Shown: positions 33,632 through 42,776, counted from the stretch's first letter. The stretch: 64,000 bases of DNA from Chloroflexota bacterium (GCA_016190825.1 JACPPV010000023.1:1-64000); one strand, 5' to 3'. Notes: generated by a model not told the origin, from the sequence alone. Numbers and translations are program-made.

Positions 33632-33844
33632 GTGAGCACGCGGAAAGCGATCCTGAAGAGTTTTAGTTCGGGCAGCTATACGGCAACCGTGCAGCTTGCC
33701 AGTAGTCTTAAGGTCTACCTGGAAGATGTCACGGTTGCCCGGAACATACCATCGGCAGAAATGGTCGCAGGGCGGAAGGTGGCGCTCATCTTCTTCGATG
33801 AGCACAATCCGAAAGAGGCAATCGTGGTGGGAGTTTATGTTTGA
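33632..33844 (+). CDS. Small beta-barrel-like protein at the end of the capsid cassette
   Basis: 70-aa beta-rich ORF with GTG start after GGAGGTG: VSTRKAILKSFSSGSYTATVQLASSLKVYLEDVTVARNIPSAEMVAGRKVALIFFDEHNPKEAIVVGVYV. Confidence 0.5.
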   Translation: MSTRKAILKSFSSGSYTATVQLASSLKVYLEDVTVARNIPSAEMVAGRKVALIFFDEHNPKEAIVVGVYV

Positions 33845-33852
33845 GACGCGTT

Positions 33853-34251
33853 TTATTGTCCGGGGCTTTTTTCCACGGTCTTGGAGAGGGTTTTCAGCAC
33901 GGCGAGGATGCTCAAAAGGGCGCGCTGGACCTCCACCGGCTCCTGCGCCAAAACGCGGGCGACATAAGGGTCCAAACGGCCGCCGGAGTATGCGGCTCCC
34001 TGTTCGGCAATCCCTGGCGATTGCGGAGTTAGATAGCCAGCCAGGGTGAAAAGCTCATCTTCCTCGAAGTCCAACGGGCCTGCAATCCGGCGCAAGATTC
34101 GCGCCGAAGGAAACCTCTCTCCGCGCTCGATACGGCCGAGATGGGAGGCGGAGACTTTTGCCTTGGCTGCCAGCTCCTGCAATGTCAGCGCCAGCGAAAT
34201 CCTTTGCTTCTTAATGATTTCGCCAAGAGTATTCCCGGCATTTGTGCCCAT
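33853..34251 (-). CDS. XRE-family transcriptional regulator
   Basis: NTLGEIIKKQRISLALTLQELAAKAKVSASHLGRIERGERFPSARILRRIAGPLDFEEDELF; start placed at 34251 (MGTNAGNTLGE). Confidence 0.9.
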   Translation of the reverse strand: MGTNAGNTLGEIIKKQRISLALTLQELAAKAKVSASHLGRIERGERFPSARILRRIAGPLDFEEDELFTLAGYLTPQSPGIAEQGAAYSGGRLDPYVARVLAQEPVEVQRALLSILAVLKTLSKTVEKSPGQ

Positions 34252-34260
34252 ACAATAATA

Positions 34261-34289
34261 ATTATAATTCGCCAATTGGCGAATGTCAA
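34261..34289 (-). promoter_or_regulatory. Consensus promoter with embedded palindromic operator for the XRE gene
   Basis: Minus strand TTGACA-17 nt-TATAAT; 18-bp perfect palindrome ATTCGCCAATTGGCGAAT at 34267-34284 spans the spacer. Confidence 0.85.
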
Positions 34290-34414
34290 CAGCCAAATGT
34301 TTACTCCCGTCACTTCCAACGCTTTTCGGGAAAATCATTTCTTTGTCCAGGCAGAGAAGCACGGGGACTTCAGGCGTATATCGGAGATTATTCGATCAAT
34401 CTTTTTTCCGGCTT

Positions 34415-34594
34415 CTAGTACTTAGTTGCATAATTAAGCCGTCTTATGCGCGCCGTTCGTGGTGAGCTAGCCTGTCCCCGTATCAAGTACGGGGCAAGCT
34501 CTGAGCGAAGCCGAAGGAAACCACCGGCGCGCCCTTCGACAGGCTCAGGGCGAACGGGATTATTTGCATGCCTTTTTCTGAAACTAAGTGCTAG
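34415..34594. mobile_element. MITE-like element copy C
   Basis: CTAGTACTTAGTTGCATAATTAAGC ... GAAACTAAGTGCTAG; contains nested module cccgtatcaagtacggggcaagct at 34477-34500. Confidence 0.75.
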
Positions 34595-34620
34595 TATGGT
34601 GAATCCGAAATAACGTTAAC

Positions 34621-34730
34621 GATCCAGTCCATTCCGGCGAAAGCCGGAATCCAGTTCGGACGTATTATGTTCTGGATACCGACCCCGCATCAGGTGCGGG
34701 GCAGGCTTTGCGTCGGTATGGTTAACGGTT
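34621..34730. repeat. Left member of an inverted repeat pair flanking glgP
   Basis: gatccagtccattccggcgaaagccggaatccag...tctggataccgaccccgcatcaggtgcggggcaggctttgcgtcggtatggttaa; reverse complement matches 36711-36820. Confidence 0.75.
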
Positions 34731-34922
34731 AGCTAACGACGTTTAGATGGATCACATTAGCACCAGGTAACGCTTAATACTTTGAGGTTAAGAAAGTGGA
34801 GGACGGTTTAGCAATCAAAATTGTCATTGCGGGGCGAAGCCCGTGGCAATCTCAAAAAAATCTCTTGAGATTGCTTTGCTACGCTCACAATGACAACCGT
34901 GAAACCATAGTGTTACAGTCTT

Positions 34923-36650
34923 CTAGTGTGAAGGCATGTAGGCGTGCTCCAGGTACTGGAACATCATCCGCTGGGCGTTGAAGTATGAGCCGTTAAGAGC
35001 GATGGCGTAGCGCATGGATTGCGAATACGTCCTCTGCTGGTGGTAAAACATCGGAATTATAACGTGTTCCAGCTTATCGTAGAGCGAATTGATTTCACTG
35101 GTGATGCTTACGTCCTGTTTGCTGTCGCCAATAGCCCAGCCGGTTACCCCTTCAATATGACCTTCAACCCACCATCCATCCAGGATGCTGAGACTCGGCA
35201 CGCCGTTGAGCGCGGCTTTCATGCCGCTCGTGCCCGATGCCTCCTCCGGCTGCTTTGGCGTGTTCAACCAGAGGTCAACCCCGGCACAAAGATGCATGGC
35301 AAGATTCATGTCATACTCTTCCAGATAGACCACGGTGACGGTATCCTTCAGAGCGGCCGCGGCCTGGAATATCTTGCGGATAAGCACCTTTCCACCTTCA
35401 TCCCTGGGGTGCGCCTTGCCGGAGTAGATTATCTGGAAAGGGCCAACCTCGCGGGCTATTTTCCTTAGCCGCTCGAGGTCAGAGAAAAGCATGTCCGCCC
35501 GCTTGTAGGTGGTCATCCGTCGCGCAAAACCAAGGGTCATTATTGAGGGATTCAACCTGACACCGGACCGGCGCTCCACTTCCCTGAGGAGCTCTTGTTT
35601 CGCTTCGATATGCGCCTGGTAAATGTCATCCAGGGGAATGTTGATGGAATAACGCAGGTACAGGTTATCATAGCGCCACTCGGGAATATGGGAATCGTAA
35701 AGGCGGCGGAATGGCTCAGATGTCCATGTGGCCGCGTGCACGCCGTTAGTCACCGAGTTTATCGGATAGCTGGGGAACATGTTGGTCGAGATTTCCCCAT
35801 GGCGCATCGAGACCCCATTAATGTAGCGTGAGAAAAACAGCCCGAGAGCGATCATGTTCAGTGTATCAAAATGAAGGCAGCCGCACTCCGTCATGAGTGC
35901 AGTCGTTTCTTCGCCAAGTATCTGGCGGGCAAGTTGCATCGGAAATCTGTCCATGCCTGCCGGGACAGGAGTATGCGTGGTGAAAACGCACTCGTCCCCC
36001 ACCCGTTCCATTACCTGCCTTTCAGTAGGAGGCAGTCCCGAGCGCGCCGACTCTTCACGGAGCAAAGCTATCGTCAGCAGGGCGGAATGGCCCTCGTTCA
36101 TATGGTAGGTCTCCACATCGTTATAGCCAAGCGCGCGCAACATTGCCACGCCCCCGAGTCCAAGGATGGCTTCCTGGCAAAGCCGGTAATGGTCATCTCC
36201 GCCATAAAGATAGTCGGTCAGCGTCTGATCAAAGGGACTGTTTTCAGGCAGGGCGGTATCAAGCAAGTATACCGGGACCTCGTTTTCTGTGGCGCTGCGG
36301 ATAAGAAAGCGCCATGGCCGGATCCACACCTGCCGTCCCTCTATTGTTATGGAGGCACGGGTATCCAGCGGTTCGAGGCACGTTTTCGGGTCCCATTCCA
36401 CCGGGCTCTCAGTCTGATTACCCTGGGCATCAAGGTGCTGGTGAAAATAGCCCTTGCGATGTAGCAGGGAAATACCGACTATTGGGATACCCAGGTCGGC
36501 GCCGCCCCGCAATGAATCCCCCGCAAGCATTCCCAGCCCGCCTCCGTAGGTGGGGATAGACGTATCCAGGCCAACTTCCATCGAAAAATAAGCCACTACG
36601 GCTGGCATAGCATTTCCATTATTTACCGGCGGTTCTTTGTTATCCACCAT
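34923..36650 (-). CDS. glgP: Alpha-glucan (glycogen) phosphorylase
   Basis: VAYFSMEVGLDTSIPTYGGGLGMLAGD; EGHSALL; LNTPKQPEEASGTSGMKAALNGVPSLSILDGWWVEG. Confidence 0.93.
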   Translation of the reverse strand: MVDNKEPPVNNGNAMPAVVAYFSMEVGLDTSIPTYGGGLGMLAGDSLRGGADLGIPIVGISLLHRKGYFHQHLDAQGNQTESPVEWDPKTCLEPLDTRASITIEGRQVWIRPWRFLIRSATENEVPVYLLDTALPENSPFDQTLTDYLYGGDDHYRLCQEAILGLGGVAMLRALGYNDVETYHMNEGHSALLTIALLREESARSGLPPTERQVMERVGDECVFTTHTPVPAGMDRFPMQLARQILGEETTALMTECGCLHFDTLNMIALGLFFSRYINGVSMRHGEISTNMFPSYPINSVTNGVHAATWTSEPFRRLYDSHIPEWRYDNLYLRYSINIPLDDIYQAHIEAKQELLREVERRSGVRLNPSIMTLGFARRMTTYKRADMLFSDLERLRKIAREVGPFQIIYSGKAHPRDEGGKVLIRKIFQAAAALKDTVTVVYLEEYDMNLAMHLCAGVDLWLNTPKQPEEASGTSGMKAALNGVPSLSILDGWWVEGHIEGVTGWAIGDSKQDVSITSEINSLYDKLEHVIIPMFYHQQRTYSQSMRYAIALNGSYFNAQRMMFQYLEHAYMPSH

Positions 36651-36710
36651 ATCTCACAACTCCTAAATAACTTACCTGGACAAATAGTGCATCTAAAAAT
36701 TCGTCATTCT

Positions 36711-36820
36711 AATTAACCATACCGACGCAAAGTCTGCCCCGCACCCGATGCGGGGTCGGTATCCAGATATGCAAACGTATTCCGCCACCATCTGGATTCC
36801 GGCTTCTGCCGGAATTGGAT
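36711..36820. repeat. Right member of the inverted repeat pair flanking glgP
   Basis: ttaaccataccgacgcaaagtctgccccgcacccgatgcggggtcggtatccaga...tctggattccggcttctgccggaattgg. Confidence 0.75.
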
Positions 36821-37009
36821 GTCTGTAACTGATGTTATTTAGAAAACACCACACTGGAATCAACCGGCAGCGTTTCTCCAGCTAACGTTGCTGTCCCTCT
36901 CCCTCGTTGGGAGAGCTTAGGCGAGGGTGACCGTGGAGCTACCCCTCATCTCAATACTCTCCCCCGGAGGGCGAGGAGGAATGGCCGGACTGTTGTGTGT
37001 CACAAAGCG

Positions 37010-37375
37010 CTAAATTCTCACCAGGATATTGTCATTCTCAACTTTGACGGGATAAACGGTAAGCCCTCTCGGCGCACGAAAGAGCTTGCTTACCGAAGCC
37101 TTGATGCCGGTCCAATCCGTCCAGCGGACCACCCGCCCGTCCGCCAGATTGAACTTGGAAGCATGGCGCGGACAAGTGACAATGGTGCCTTCCAGTTTTC
37201 CCCGGGCGAGGGGTGCCCCCATATGCGGACAGATATTATCCGCAGCGTAGAATTTGCCCTCCACCCTGGCAATGAGAATCTCACTTTGCCCGATGGTTAC
37301 GGACATCATTTCGCCGTTTTTGAGAGCATTGGTTTTTGCCACCGGGACAAAGTCACTGGCAACCGTGGCCGTCAT
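37010..37375 (-). CDS. Rieske [2Fe-2S] ferredoxin-type protein
   Basis: CPHMGAPLARGKLEGTIVTCPRHASKFNLADGRVVRW (CxH...CxxH Rieske motif). Start at MTATVASDFVPVAK. Confidence 0.9.
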   Translation of the reverse strand: MTATVASDFVPVAKTNALKNGEMMSVTIGQSEILIARVEGKFYAADNICPHMGAPLARGKLEGTIVTCPRHASKFNLADGRVVRWTDWTGIKASVSKLFRAPRGLTVYPVKVENDNILVRI

Positions 37376-37528
37376 GTCGTCCTCCTCTCCCGTAACAGGC
37401 ATAATCGGGTCAATATCAGCCGTTATCCGGGCGTTGTAGTAATAAATGCTATCACGGTAATCACCTGTATGGCAAGTTCCGCGCGCAAACGGAGGCCCCG
37501 CGGTCAAGATAGGGAAGCTTTGTCGGCA

Positions 37529-37837
37529 TCATTGAGCGAGACCGTTCATGCAGTAGTAGCAAGTAGGCCAGCCTTCCGCAAGAGAATACTGTTCATAAAC
37601 CGGGCAATCAAAGCAGCTGCATTGCTGACTGCCATCAAGATCGCCGCAGGTAGCCGTACCAGTGGAGCAGTATTCGCCGGGAATGTCCGCCGGGCTTAGC
37701 GGATTATGAGCCATCACCCGGGCTAGGCCTGATTTCTTCTCATCAACACACTGGCTTTTTGCCTGGACTGGGCATTTGGCGCAGAGGCACCTTTCCACAT
37801 GGTCCCGGTTGAACGGTACTTTCGCCTGTGCGCTCAT
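37529..37837 (-). CDS. Small Cys-rich protein (DUF2769-like)
   Basis: VERCLCAKCPVQAKSQCVDEKK ... CSTGTATCGDLDGSQQCSCFDCPVYEQYSLAEGWPTCYYCMNG. Confidence 0.7.
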   Translation of the reverse strand: MSAQAKVPFNRDHVERCLCAKCPVQAKSQCVDEKKSGLARVMAHNPLSPADIPGEYCSTGTATCGDLDGSQQCSCFDCPVYEQYSLAEGWPTCYYCMNGLAQ

Positions 37838-37916
37838 ATTGCTTCTTTCCTTTTCCGTTCCAGTAAGGATACGGGATTGACTCCGATGTGGTGCGGCGGT
37901 CCCGGGATGAGATGCC

Positions 37917-38624
37917 CTACACAGGTGACATGGAATAAATCTTTCTGGATGCCCTGTCTACGTCATCACCATTCTCATCGAGCGGAGGAAGAAAGCCCCG
38001 CTGGATGGCATAGCGGATAAGACTGTTATGGGACTTGACACTAAGCTTTCGCATCATATTGGAGCGGTGAATCTCAACGGTGCGCCGGCTGATGTACAGC
38101 CGTTTGGCGATGAGCGCGCTGCTCAGCTCCTCCTGAACAATCAGGTGAAGGATCTGGCGCTCACGGTTAGTTAACGCCTCGTAAGGGTCCTCGCCCCATT
38201 GCATATTTTTCCGCGAATACGCGTCAAAGGCGCGCTGAGCCAGCCGCGAACAGAGAAAGCTTTGTCCAACCGCCACCTTCCGAATGGCGGTCAGCAGCTC
38301 ATCTGCGCTTGAATCCTTGAGCACGTAGGCCTGTGCCCCGGCTCTGAGCGCTTCGACCACATAGACCTCGTTCCCGTACATCGAAAGAATCACGGTCTTG
38401 ATGGGGAGAGAACGTCCGTTGAGTTGTTGCATCACCTCAAGCCCGCCGATTCCTTTCAACATCAGTTCAAGGACCATTACATCCGGCTGTGTTTCTTCAG
38501 CCAGCCTGAGCGCTTCCAGCCCATCACTGGCTTCTCCAGCAACGGTGAGGTCAGGCTCAGACCCTACCAGGGCGCGGATCCCTTTTCTCACCACCTCATG
38601 ACCATCCACCAACAGGAGACTTAT
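37917..38624 (-). CDS. NarL/LuxR-type response regulator, atypical receiver
   Basis: MISLLLVDGHEVVRKGIRALVGSEPDLTVAGEASDGLEALRLAEETQPDVMVLELMLKG...; C-terminal LTNREROILHLIVQEELSSALIAKRLYISRRTVEIHRSNMMRKL-type LuxR HTH (track: LTNRERQILHLI...). Confidence 0.9.
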   Translation of the reverse strand: MSLLLVDGHEVVRKGIRALVGSEPDLTVAGEASDGLEALRLAEETQPDVMVLELMLKGIGGLEVMQQLNGRSLPIKTVILSMYGNEVYVVEALRAGAQAYVLKDSSADELLTAIRKVAVGQSFLCSRLAQRAFDAYSRKNMQWGEDPYEALTNRERQILHLIVQEELSSALIAKRLYISRRTVEIHRSNMMRKLSVKSHNSLIRYAIQRGFLPPLDENGDDVDRASRKIYSMSPV

Positions 38625-38897
38625 CATTCCATCCTCCTTTGTCGCTACCACTGCCTTCATGTTTGAGTGTCAGGTTCCGGACAAGCATGGCAACATCAGC
38701 AAACTTGTTAATAGGTAGTGTAGAGCCTGAGCCGTGACATTGTCATAAAATCAAGCCGTAAAATGTAAAATAAACGTAACAACTTCCAAAGCAACGCGCG
38801 CCAGGTAAAAAGGAGCACACGGCAATGAAAATGAAATGGAAGGGTTAGTAACCTTGATTGCTAGCAGTGGAAGTATATGTATTCTTGCAGCCAGGTA

Positions 38898-39371
38898 CTA
38901 GTCGGCGGGAAGGGGTGAGGAAGAGGAGGGTACGGAAGCCGGACGCCCTCCTTGAGAAGCAAAATCCTGCGCTACGAAGGCGAGCAACTGGTCATGGTTC
39001 GTGAGGTAACCTTCATAATGCTGCCTATCAAAATATATCCGGCCCCAGTCCATGGCGATATGCCCGCCGGCAACGTTGACGAGCAGCCAGATATGGTCGG
39101 TATCGAGGTAAGCCTCTCCCGTTGTTTTCAGGTTGCCCAGGATCGGCGTGCTTTTTATGCCGATGCTATTGAGCCGCCGCCACATCAAAAGTGTGGCGTC
39201 ATCGCAATCAAATTCAGCCGATGGCTGCGGAATGCGGAAGAACATATGGGGCACAAACAGCGGAGATAAAATCACCAGCAGGACGCCCAACGCCGAGGAA
39301 ATCACCAGCTTGTCCAGCCAATCAAAGGAGCGCCGGACAAATCTTATTCTGAAGCGGGGGAAGCCTATCAA
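38898..39371 (-). CDS. Membrane-anchored transglutaminase-like protein
   Basis: N-terminal TM (LVISSALGVLLVILSPLFV) then FDCDDATLLMWRRLNSIG ... DHIWLLVNVAGGHIAMDWG (Cys/His/Asp arrangement). Confidence 0.5.
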   Translation of the reverse strand: MIGFPRFRIRFVRRSFDWLDKLVISSALGVLLVILSPLFVPHMFFRIPQPSAEFDCDDATLLMWRRLNSIGIKSTPILGNLKTTGEAYLDTDHIWLLVNVAGGHIAMDWGRIYFDRQHYEGYLTNHDQLLAFVAQDFASQGGRPASVPSSSSPLPAD

Positions 39372-39442
39372 TACGTGACCTTAAGCAAATTCTCTTCCAC
39401 CTCGGGGAATTGCACCAATTTAACATAAATCCGTGGGTTTGT

Positions 39443-39487
39443 AAATGCATACTTGCATTTATTTGTCAATACGTAGACCTACGTATT
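39443..39487. promoter_or_regulatory. Two adjacent inverted repeats in a divergent intergenic region
   Basis: AAATGCA-TACT-TGCATTT (39443-39460) and AATACGTAG-AC-CTACGTATT (39468-39487) followed by a T-rich run. Confidence 0.5.
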
Positions 39488-39644
39488 TTTTCTTTTCCTC
39501 TCTCCCTATTCTGTAAAATCGCCGTTGTTCGAGGCTACTTAGCAATATTTCTGCCGTGGTAGAAATACTTTGTGGCTATTTTCTCTTGAAGCACCGGCCA
39601 TATGCTATATAATCAAAGAAACACCGCCTAAAGGGGAGGTAAGC

Positions 39645-40055
39645 ATGGAAACGGTCCGCCTGCTCGCCATGGTGAACTTAATTGTTCAGGTAGTGCTGAT
39701 GGGGGTGGTGGTTTACGCCGGTTTTGTCGCCAGCGCCAGGAACCTGAGAAAGCACTGCGCGATTATGAGGGTTGCCGTAGCCGTGCAGCTAATTGCCATT
39801 CTTGCCGTGATGGCTCCTTCTTTGCTGGGATACACGGTCAACCGGGCATTGGCGCCGCTATTCTACGCCGAGATGCTGGCCCACGCCATCATCGGGCTGA
39901 CGATAGTCGGCATCTGGGTCTTTGTCAACCTCGTCCAAACGGGCGTCATCAAGTTCCGGCGGCGATTGCTTGGAATCATGCGCACCGCCTTCTTTTTGTG
40001 GGCGGCTGCCTTCGCCATCGGGGTGCACATGTATCTGGTAATCTGGGTTATCTAG
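39645..40055 (+). CDS. Four-TM membrane protein (possibly DUF420-like)
   Basis: METVRLLAMVNLIVQVVLMGVVVYAGFVASARNLRKHCAIMRVAVAVQLIAILAVMAPSLLG...; SD GGGGAGG upstream of 39645. Confidence 0.55.
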   Translation: METVRLLAMVNLIVQVVLMGVVVYAGFVASARNLRKHCAIMRVAVAVQLIAILAVMAPSLLGYTVNRALAPLFYAEMLAHAIIGLTIVGIWVFVNLVQTGVIKFRRRLLGIMRTAFFLWAAAFAIGVHMYLVIWVI

Positions 40056-40080
40056 CGCTGAAATCATGCCCCTCATGCGC

Positions 40081-41427
40081 CTACTTCATCGCCCGGAAAG
40101 CGGCAGCGGTCAGCGCCGAAAACGGCCGCTCGAGCAACGGCGCGTACCTGCCCAGCGCCCGGTTTATCCGGAACTGCGCCTTGCCCTTCAGAATAGCGAA
40201 CTTTAGCTTCTTCTCGGAGAAATCGGACTCAAAAGTGAGAACATGCTCGCTCAGAATGCTGTCCCGGGGTCGCCATTCGTTCTTCATGCGCCCTTTTACC
40301 CTCTCAAAGAGGGCCGTGCCAGGCAAGGGGTAGGGCACAGTAAAAGAGAGATAGTCCAGCGGCAGGGAGCAGGCAAAACTCAGCGTTTCGAGCACGGTAT
40401 CATCAGTCTCCCCGGGATAGCCCAGGATGAAAAAAGCCCCCGCCTCTATTCCGGCTTCACGGGCAGCATCTACCGCATCGCGCGCCCTCATCGGGGTGAT
40501 TTTTTTACCCATCAGCTTAAGGACCGGCTTACTGGCTGATTCGATTCCGAAAAAGACCCGCCGGCACCCGGCTTCACGCATCGCCTGCGCGGTTTCCCTG
40601 TCCAGCGAATCAACGCGGGACAGGCATTCCCATTCGAAACGCAGTCCGCGTGATAGTATCTCCTCCGTTATTCCTCGGAGACGCTCCTTTTTAAGGGTGA
40701 AGACATCATCGGCAAAGTGTACCCGGTCATACCCCAGGGAAAGCACCTGTTCCACCTCATCGACCACATTTTCGGGGGACCGCTGCCGGTAAGAGATGCC
40801 GAAGACGGCGTTGCTGCAAAACTCGCAGTGGAACGGGCAACCCCGCGTGGTGATAATACTGGCGACTGCCCTTCCGGAGCGTTTTCTGCCGTTCTCCATA
40901 TAGCGGTCGTTGGGGAAAAGGTCGCGCGCGGGCAAGGCGATAGCGTCCAGGTCTGCCTCCAGCGGGCGGGCAGCGGTGGTAACAATGCGTCCATCTTCCT
41001 TACAGGCGATGCCAGAGATTGAGGCGTAGCTTCCTTTTCCTTCGTAAGCTCTCAGAATATCGAGCATGGTGCGCTCACCTTCTCCCCGGACTACGATGTC
41101 AAAATCATCCAGGAACGCCGCCGGATCACAGGAGGGCATGGGACCGCCCGCCACCAGAAGGCCGCAGCGGCCACGCAGATGCCTGGCAAAGCGGATACTT
41201 TCCGGCTGCATGGTCACCATGCTGTAAATGCCGACCACATCCGCCCGTGTCTGCGCCGCCCTGCCAAGTGCGTCTTTCCGGTCAAGATAAGTGCAGTCCA
41301 TGATGATTACTGAGTGACCGGCGTTCCGCAGCGCCGCCGCCAGATAGCCCAGTCCGAGGGGAGGGAAGCGGAAAACAGACCGGTCCCGGGCAGGGGCGAA
41401 ATAGGGATAAATAAACAATACCGAAGC
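40081..41427 (-). CDS. B12-binding radical SAM protein
   Basis: N-terminal cobalamin-binding-like domain (RFPPLGLGYLAAALRNAGHSVIIMD), then TTRGCPFHCEFCSNAVFG (CxxxCxxC). Confidence 0.92.
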   Translation of the reverse strand, partial: ASVLFIYPYFAPARDRSVFRFPPLGLGYLAAALRNAGHSVIIMDCTYLDRKDALGRAAQTRADVVGIYSMVTMQPESIRFARHLRGRCGLLVAGGPMPSCDPAAFLDDFDIVVRGEGERTMLDILRAYEGKGSYASISGIACKEDGRIVTTAARPLEADLDAIALPARDLFPNDRYMENGRKRSGRAVASIITTRGCPFHCEFCSNAVFGISYRQRSPENVVDEVEQVLSLGYDRVHFADDVFTLKKERLRGITEEILSRGLRFEWECLSRVDSLDRETAQAMREAGCRRVFFGIESASKPVLKLMGKKITPMRARDAVDAAREAGIEAGAFFILGYPGETDDTVLETLSFACSLPLDYLSFTVPYPLPGTALFERVKGRMKNEWRPRDSILSEHVLTFESDFSEKKLKFAILKGKAQFRINRALGRYAPLLERPFSALTAAAFRAMK

Positions 41428-41660
41428 CATACAATCCTTTCTTTGAGACGTTATCACGCTGGTGATAAGAAAATCCAGCTACACCGGCGCACATTTTAGT
41501 ATACAGCTTTTATCCTGTCTGAGAAGTTCGTTGAATAATTCTGACCATTACAAGACTGTCATTCCCGCGCAAGCGGAAATCTGTTCCCGCCCTGCCTGGA
41601 TTTCGGCTGGAGTTTACCCCGATCACGGAGACTATCCCAATCCCCTTTTTCAGCGTCCTG

Positions 41661-42665
41661 TTAGAGCAGCAAAGACGCGGTGACGAAGTACACCAACACG
41701 CTCAAAATATCCTGAATGATGGTCCCTATGGGGCCGCTGGCATTGGCCGGGTCAAACCGAAGTTTGCGGAACAAATAGGGAACTCCAAGGCCGCTCACGA
41801 CTGATGACATGGTCGCCAAAAACAGCGCAATGCCGAGCACAGTACTCAATCGTGCGTCTCTGTAAAGCAGGTAACCTGTCATCGCGAGCAGGATTCCGGT
41901 GAGAAGGCCGATGAGTAATGCTATCCTCGCCTGCTTGAAGAAGTAGCTGATAAACTTTAGGGTCGGATTTATCGCCAGATCGCGGATAATAAAGGTCTCC
42001 ATCTGCGTTCCAACGGCATCAGCCATGTAAACTACCAGTGGTATGAAGGCGGCCAGGACAAGGTTTCGTGATAGGGTCCCTTCGAAACGACCTATGATGC
42101 CCGCAGCAAGCAGACCGCCCACCATGCCAATCAACAACCACGGTAAGCGATGCTGGACAGCTTTTCGGACAGAGAGGCGCCGCAGGTCGTCCAAACCACC
42201 CTTGTGATAGATGCCTCCCACTCGCAATACGTCTTCCACTGCTTCCTGGTTAAGGACTTTCAACACGCTGTCCGGGGGTACTACACCCAACATCACTCCG
42301 CGGTCATCCACCACCGGAACCGCCTTTATGTTATTCTGCAAAGCCAGAAGAGCCACGCGCTCCTGGTCGGTATCAGGGCTGACAGAGACCACATTCATCC
42401 GCATGATATCATCGACGTGTTGCCTTACCTGTTGCTTTTGAAAAAACTCCTTGATAGAAAAGACGCCCACGATATGATTTTCGTGATCGACAACATAAAT
42501 ATAGTTGATGGTAGCATACTGGTGGCTTTGCTCGGCGAGCAGGTTCTTCAGGGTGCTGAGATCGGCACCCGACAGGACTGTGGGGACTTTTCCCCTTGCC
42601 ACCATGATGCTGCCGGCGGTTTCCGGCGGATAAGATGGAGCGGCCTGATGTTCAGACTCTGCCAT
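41661..42665 (-). CDS. MgtE-like divalent cation transporter (CBS plus MgtE TM domain)
   Basis: Two CBS repeats (YVVDHENHIVGVFSIKEF; AVPVVDDRGVMLGVVPPDSVL) followed by TM domain with YMADAVGTQMETFIIRDLA. Confidence 0.85.
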   Translation of the reverse strand: MAESEHQAAPSYPPETAGSIMVARGKVPTVLSGADLSTLKNLLAEQSHQYATINYIYVVDHENHIVGVFSIKEFFQKQQVRQHVDDIMRMNVVSVSPDTDQERVALLALQNNIKAVPVVDDRGVMLGVVPPDSVLKVLNQEAVEDVLRVGGIYHKGGLDDLRRLSVRKAVQHRLPWLLIGMVGGLLAAGIIGRFEGTLSRNLVLAAFIPLVVYMADAVGTQMETFIIRDLAINPTLKFISYFFKQARIALLIGLLTGILLAMTGYLLYRDARLSTVLGIALFLATMSSVVSGLGVPYLFRKLRFDPANASGPIGTIIQDILSVLVYFVTASLLL

Positions 42666-42776
42666 ACCTTATACTAATACTACCACACAACAAGAGCGCT
42701 AATGCGCGTGCGGTCGCTGCCACAACTGGTGTTCTGAAGCTGAAGTCCTTTCCGTCGTCCCTTGTCATTCCCGCGA

